Assembly: GCF_001192835.1 (NCBI RefSeq)
Contig: NZ_DF968182.1
Coordinates: 1,676,968-1,740,967, forward strand
From: Lentimicrobium saccharophilum
Lineage (GTDB): Bacteria; Bacteroidota; Bacteroidia; Bacteroidales; Lentimicrobiaceae
Length of the DNA: 64,000 bases
Direction: 5' to 3'
Shown here: piece after piece, positions 61,092 through 64,000 of the stretch
Layout: every line of letters begins with the position of its first letter
How positions within the stretch are numbered: position 1 is the first letter of the stretch
Position numbers and translations under genes: made by a program
Notes under the pieces: generated by a model
Told to the model about the DNA's origin: nothing
Seen by the model: the letters and a program-made list of their open reading frames with translations, nothing else
The model's database searches: none

Positions 61092-61613
61092 ATGAACAAA
61101 CGAATTTTAACAATAGCAGTGGTTGCAAGTCTGGCCATGTTCGGATGCAACCAGTCAACAGGCAACGGACAGACTACTTCCGGGGAACCGGTTAAATCAG
61201 CAACTGCTTCAGCCAATTCAGAGGAAGGAAAAGTTGTTCAGATGAATAAGGCTATGTTTCTTGAAAGGGTGTTTAACTACGAGAAAAACCCTGACACCTG
61301 GGTTTACGAAGGCAACAAACCCGCCATCATAGATTTTTATGCCGACTGGTGCGGGCCCTGCAAGAAAATAGCCCCTATCATGGCTCAGCTTGCCGAAGAG
61401 TATAAAGACCAGATCGTAATCTACAAGGTTGACACCGACAAAGAGCGCGAACTGGCCCAGGTATTTCAGATTCGCAGCATTCCCAGCATTCTGTTCATCC
61501 CGGCCGAAGGACAGCCACAAATGACCATGGGGGCACTGCCCAAGGCTGAATTTGAAAAAATGATCAAGGAAGTCCTTTTGGCTCCCAAGGCACAGCCTGC
61601 ATCACAAAAATAA
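61092..61613 (+). CDS. Thioredoxin-domain lipoprotein
   Basis: 173 residues. A signal peptide with lipobox MFGC (Cys at 19) marks a lipoprotein, then a Ser/Thr-rich linker (about 20-50) and a thioredoxin fold with the active site WCGPCKK (about residue 90) and cis-Pro region RSIPSILF. It would work in the periplasm at the inner face of the outer membrane or outer face of the inner membrane as a disulfide reductase or isomerase. The next gene encodes a near-copy without signal peptide. Confidence 0.9.
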   Translation: MNKRILTIAVVASLAMFGCNQSTGNGQTTSGEPVKSATASANSEEGKVVQMNKAMFLERVFNYEKNPDTWVYEGNKPAIIDFYADWCGPCKKIAPIMAQLAEEYKDQIVIYKVDTDKERELAQVFQIRSIPSILFIPAEGQPQMTMGALPKAEFEKMIKEVLLAPKAQPASQK

Positions 61614-61646
61614 TTATCATAATCACGAATCAATTTCATCTCAATA

Positions 61647-62009
61647 ATGGAACATTTAACTTTTGAAACCTTTAAAGAAAAGGTTTTTAACTTCGATCAA
61701 AACCAGGATTGGAAATTCGAAGGAAAATTACCCTGTATCATTGACTTTTACGCCGACTGGTGCGGCCCCTGTAAAATGGTAGCCCCCATCCTTGATGAAC
61801 TGTCAAAAGAATACGAAGGCAAAATCAACATATACAAGGTAGATACCGAGGCCGAGCAGGAGCTTTCCCAGATATTCGGAATCAGGAGTATACCAAGTAT
61901 GTTATTCTGTCCTGCCGACGGCCAGCCCCAGATGGCGCAGGGAGCGTTGCCCAAGCATGCGCTGAAACAAGCCATCGAAGATGTGCTGCTGAAAAGCACG
62001 GTGAGCTAA
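61647..62009 (+). CDS. trxA: Thioredoxin
   Basis: 120 residues, cytoplasmic thioredoxin with active site WCGPCKM (about residue 36) and RSIPSMLF. It shares the N-terminal extension and many residues with the preceding lipoprotein (FYADWCGPCK, YKVDTE/DKE, RSIPS, GQPQM), a tandem duplication. Co-transcribed with it (33-base gap). A strong terminator follows. Confidence 0.93.
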   Translation: MEHLTFETFKEKVFNFDQNQDWKFEGKLPCIIDFYADWCGPCKMVAPILDELSKEYEGKINIYKVDTEAEQELSQIFGIRSIPSMLFCPADGQPQMAQGALPKHALKQAIEDVLLKSTVS

Positions 62010-62039
62010 GAAACTGTTGTTGATTAGCGTTATCCTGAA

Positions 62040-62067
62040 CAGGCCCGGTTTTCCGGGCCTGTTTTTT
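62040..62067 (+). terminator. Rho-independent terminator after trxA
   Basis: CAGGCCCGG (62040-62048) and CCGGGCCTG (62053-62061), TTTT loop, followed by TTTTTT. Confidence 0.85.
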
Positions 62068-62216
62068 ATTCCGGATTAAGGATATTACAGTGCTCTAACG
62101 ATTAAGTTTTTGTAATCAGCTATGATCGGCCCGGTTAAAAAACTTAACCGGGACTTCCCTATAAAATCAATAGTTCAGAACTGCCGGGCTTCTTATTGAA
62201 TAATTCGGGTTTATTT

Positions 62217-62224
62217 TAACTTTG
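62217..62224 (+). promoter_or_regulatory. -7 box for the WbqC-like gene
   Basis: TAacTTTG followed by CC, 19 bases before the ATG at 62244. Confidence 0.4.
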
Positions 62225-62243
62225 CCGCAACGATCCGATTGCT

Positions 62244-62909
62244 ATGATAGTAATTCCTCCCGTGCTTCTGCCGGTTGCCTGCCTGCCCGATGCAGAATAT
62301 TTCTGCTGGCTGACCCATGCCCCCGCTGTAACAATCGAGATACATGAGACTTTTCCAAAACAGACCTGCCGCAACCGGTACAGAATTGCTACCTCAAACG
62401 GCCCCCAGATCTTATCGGTTCCCGTAAACAAACCCCTGGGAAATCACTCTCCCACAGCAGCGGTTGAAATCGACAGAAAAAGCAACTGGAACATTATTCA
62501 TTGGAGGGCACTGGAATCGGCTTACAACAAATCCCCCTTTTTTCTTTATTACCGCGATCAGTTTGAAGCGCTTTTCATGCAACCTCCGGTTCTGCTCACC
62601 GATTTTAATTTTCGCCTTCTGGAAACCTGCATCCGCCTGATCAGTACCCCCCGCACATTTAACCTGACGGAAAGATATATCCATGAACCGGAAAACCTGT
62701 ATGACATGCGCGGGAGAATTATGTCCAAGCGCCCCGGGCCTCACCAGTGGAGTATTACAGAATTTGAGCCGTATATTCAGGTTTTCTCGGAGAAATATGC
62801 CTTTATTCCGAACCTCAGCATACTTGACCTGATTTTTAACCTGGGGCCCGAAACTGCAGATTACCTTAAGAAGCACCGGCCCGGAATAGGACATCTGCCC
62901 GGATCTTAA
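62244..62909 (+). CDS. WbqC-family protein
   Basis: 221 residues with the WbqC-like pattern: CLPDAEYFCWLTHAPAVTIE at the N-terminus, QTCRNRYRIATSNGPQILSV (about 40-60) and a conserved NWNIIHWRALESAYNKSPFF segment. Family members are linked to surface polysaccharide or lipid A-related synthesis, but the biochemical activity is unclear. Single gene between a terminator and the HD gene. Confidence 0.85.
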   Translation: MIVIPPVLLPVACLPDAEYFCWLTHAPAVTIEIHETFPKQTCRNRYRIATSNGPQILSVPVNKPLGNHSPTAAVEIDRKSNWNIIHWRALESAYNKSPFFLYYRDQFEALFMQPPVLLTDFNFRLLETCIRLISTPRTFNLTERYIHEPENLYDMRGRIMSKRPGPHQWSITEFEPYIQVFSEKYAFIPNLSILDLIFNLGPETADYLKKHRPGIGHLPGS

Positions 62910-63003
62910 TTAATCAATTTCTGACCCGGCATAGCTTAAGACAAGCATTTTCAAATATCCGAAAATTCCGGCCTGTCCGAAACCAGGCTGGACTCATAAC
63001 AAT

Positions 63004-64000
63004 CTACGAAGCAGGATATTCAATTCTTATATGGTAGATGCTCATTAATTTTTTCCTGAGTATTTTTTTGATCCGGGTTATGTCCTTAAGGGTGAGTTCT
63101 GAATTTACAAACTGTTTCATTTCAATCTGTTTGTCGATGATTGAGTCGACCAGTCTGGCAATGGATTCAGCATCGGGCTTTACCATACTTCTGGAAGCAG
63201 CCTCAACCGAATCGGCCATCATCAGGATGGAGGTTTCTTTAGAGAATGGCACCGGTCCCGGATAGCGGAAATCGGCTTCCCTGGTTTCTTTCTCAGGGAA
63301 GTCAATCCGCTGGCGGTTATAGAAATATTCAGCCATCCGGGTGCCATGGTGTGTACGGATAAAATCGACCAGAATTTCAGGAAGTTTATACTTTTTGGCT
63401 TTATCAATCCCTTTGGTTACATGGCTGACAATAATCCTGGCACTTTCCTCATAACTGAGTTCATCATGAGGATTAATTCCTGAAGTTTGGTTTTCAATGA
63501 AATAGGCAGGCATATCCATTTTGCCGATATCATGATAGAGCGCTCCGGCCCTTACCAGCAGGGTATTACCTCCTATCTCATACGCGGCGGCTTCCGCAAT
63601 GTTGGCCACCTGCATCGAATGCTGAAAAGTGCCCGGAGCATGCAGTGAAAGCTGACGAAGCAAAGGGCTGTTGGTATCGGAGAGTTCCATAAGCGTAACA
63701 TCGGTAACATGTCCGAACAGCTTTTCGAAAATAAAAATCATCGGATAGGCAAACAGGGTAAGCATGGCACTACCACCATAGAGCAGGAAATTGGTTGCCT
63801 GAAGGTTTCTCAGGCTGCCATCCTGAATCAGCAGCATACCGGTATATACCACAGCGTAAGTGATAAAAACAGCCAGGGCGGTTATAAAAAACTGCGACCT
63901 GCGTCTGAGCTCAGCCACGCTAATGATGGCAATCAGTCCGGCAATCAGTTGCTGAAATATAAACTCAAAACCGTTGGGGACCATAAAACCGGCAAGGATC
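63004..64000 (-). CDS. 7TM-HD cyclic-di-AMP phosphodiesterase-like (PgpH), N-terminus cut by window edge
   Basis: The frame runs to the window edge. The visible part has three to four C-terminal membrane helices (about the first 110 residues) and an HD-type domain with LSLHAPGTFQHSMQVANIAE, the metal-binding HD in LVRAGALYHDIGKMDMPAYF, and HHGTRMAEYFY. This is the layout of PgpH/7TMR-HD proteins that hydrolyse c-di-AMP. The N-terminal extracellular part is beyond the window, so the gene is incomplete. Confidence 0.85.
   Translation of the reverse strand, partial: ILAGFMVPNGFEFIFQQLIAGLIAIISVAELRRRSQFFITALAVFITYAVVYTGMLLIQDGSLRNLQATNFLLYGGSAMLTLFAYPMIFIFEKLFGHVTDVTLMELSDTNSPLLRQLSLHAPGTFQHSMQVANIAEAAAYEIGGNTLLVRAGALYHDIGKMDMPAYFIENQTSGINPHDELSYEESARIIVSHVTKGIDKAKKYKLPEILVDFIRTHHGTRMAEYFYNRQRIDFPEKETREADFRYPGPVPFSKETSILMMADSVEAASRSMVKPDAESIARLVDSIIDKQIEMKQFVNSELTLKDITRIKKILRKKLMSIYHIRIEYPAS

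Noticed and set aside
1-64000. tRNA, rRNA or CRISPR loci
   Set aside because: No cloverleaf, conserved rRNA core or spaced direct repeats were seen in intergenic stretches.

Overview
The window looks like a chromosome segment of an anaerobic, fermentative member of the Bacteroidota, close to Bacteroidales. Supporting signs are Bacteroidetes-type promoters (TAnnTTTG), secreted proteins with type IX secretion (T9SS) C-terminal sorting domains, ECF sigma/anti-sigma/outer-membrane operons, an Omp28-like protein, DUF4386/Crp and head-GIN (DUF2807) families, and the near absence of Shine-Dalgarno sequences. I found no rRNA, tRNA, CRISPR array or prophage, and only one orphan transposase fragment.

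Layout. 1-9652 holds envelope and polysaccharide genes: a truncated flippase, three glycosyltransferases, a sodium:solute symporter, DUF4386 with a Crp regulator, MurB and FtsE. 9896-14396 has a very large hybrid histidine kinase and an SRPBCC protein. 14543-18008 carries a complete gatE-gatD pair, the archaeal-type Glu-tRNA(Gln) amidotransferase, behind a textbook Bacteroidetes promoter. 18159-33165 holds an endonuclease/exonuclease/phosphatase (EEP) family secreted protein, a glycosyltransferase, CinA, an Omp28-like T9SS protein and two ECF-sigma operons (21101-25055 and 29979-33165). 33361-36240 has a queuosine-precursor transporter, a T9SS protein and an inverted-repeat element.

36241-58290 is the energy-metabolism region and the most interesting part. 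A sigma-54 activator (36241) precedes a three-gene NuoE/NuoF/(NuoG+GltD) operon. Its domain layout matches the electron-bifurcating Stn-type transhydrogenase known from Sporomusa, not a formate dehydrogenase or Complex I. On the opposite strand, an iron-containing alcohol dehydrogenase lies behind a candidate sigma-54 promoter with a Rex-like operator and tandem enhancer-like dyads. A strong hairpin terminator separates it from a ten-gene unit: an NfnA-like flavoprotein that has lost its [2Fe-2S] cysteines, a divergent Rex, two small 2Fe-2S proteins, a sensory [FeFe] hydrogenase, a SpoIIE phosphatase, a group-B [FeFe] hydrogenase and a transcarboxylase-like set (MmdA, a 59-residue protein, and a carboxyltransferase-biotin subunit). 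The unit ends at a terminator at 46388-46425. Together these genes would balance NADH, NADPH, ferredoxin, H2, alcohol and C3/C4-dicarboxylate metabolism.

58291-64000 holds a C10 (streptopain-like) protease with a T9SS tail, an orphan IS1595 zinc-ribbon protein, a tandem thioredoxin pair with a clear terminator, a WbqC-like protein and a 7TM-HD phosphodiesterase cut by the window edge.
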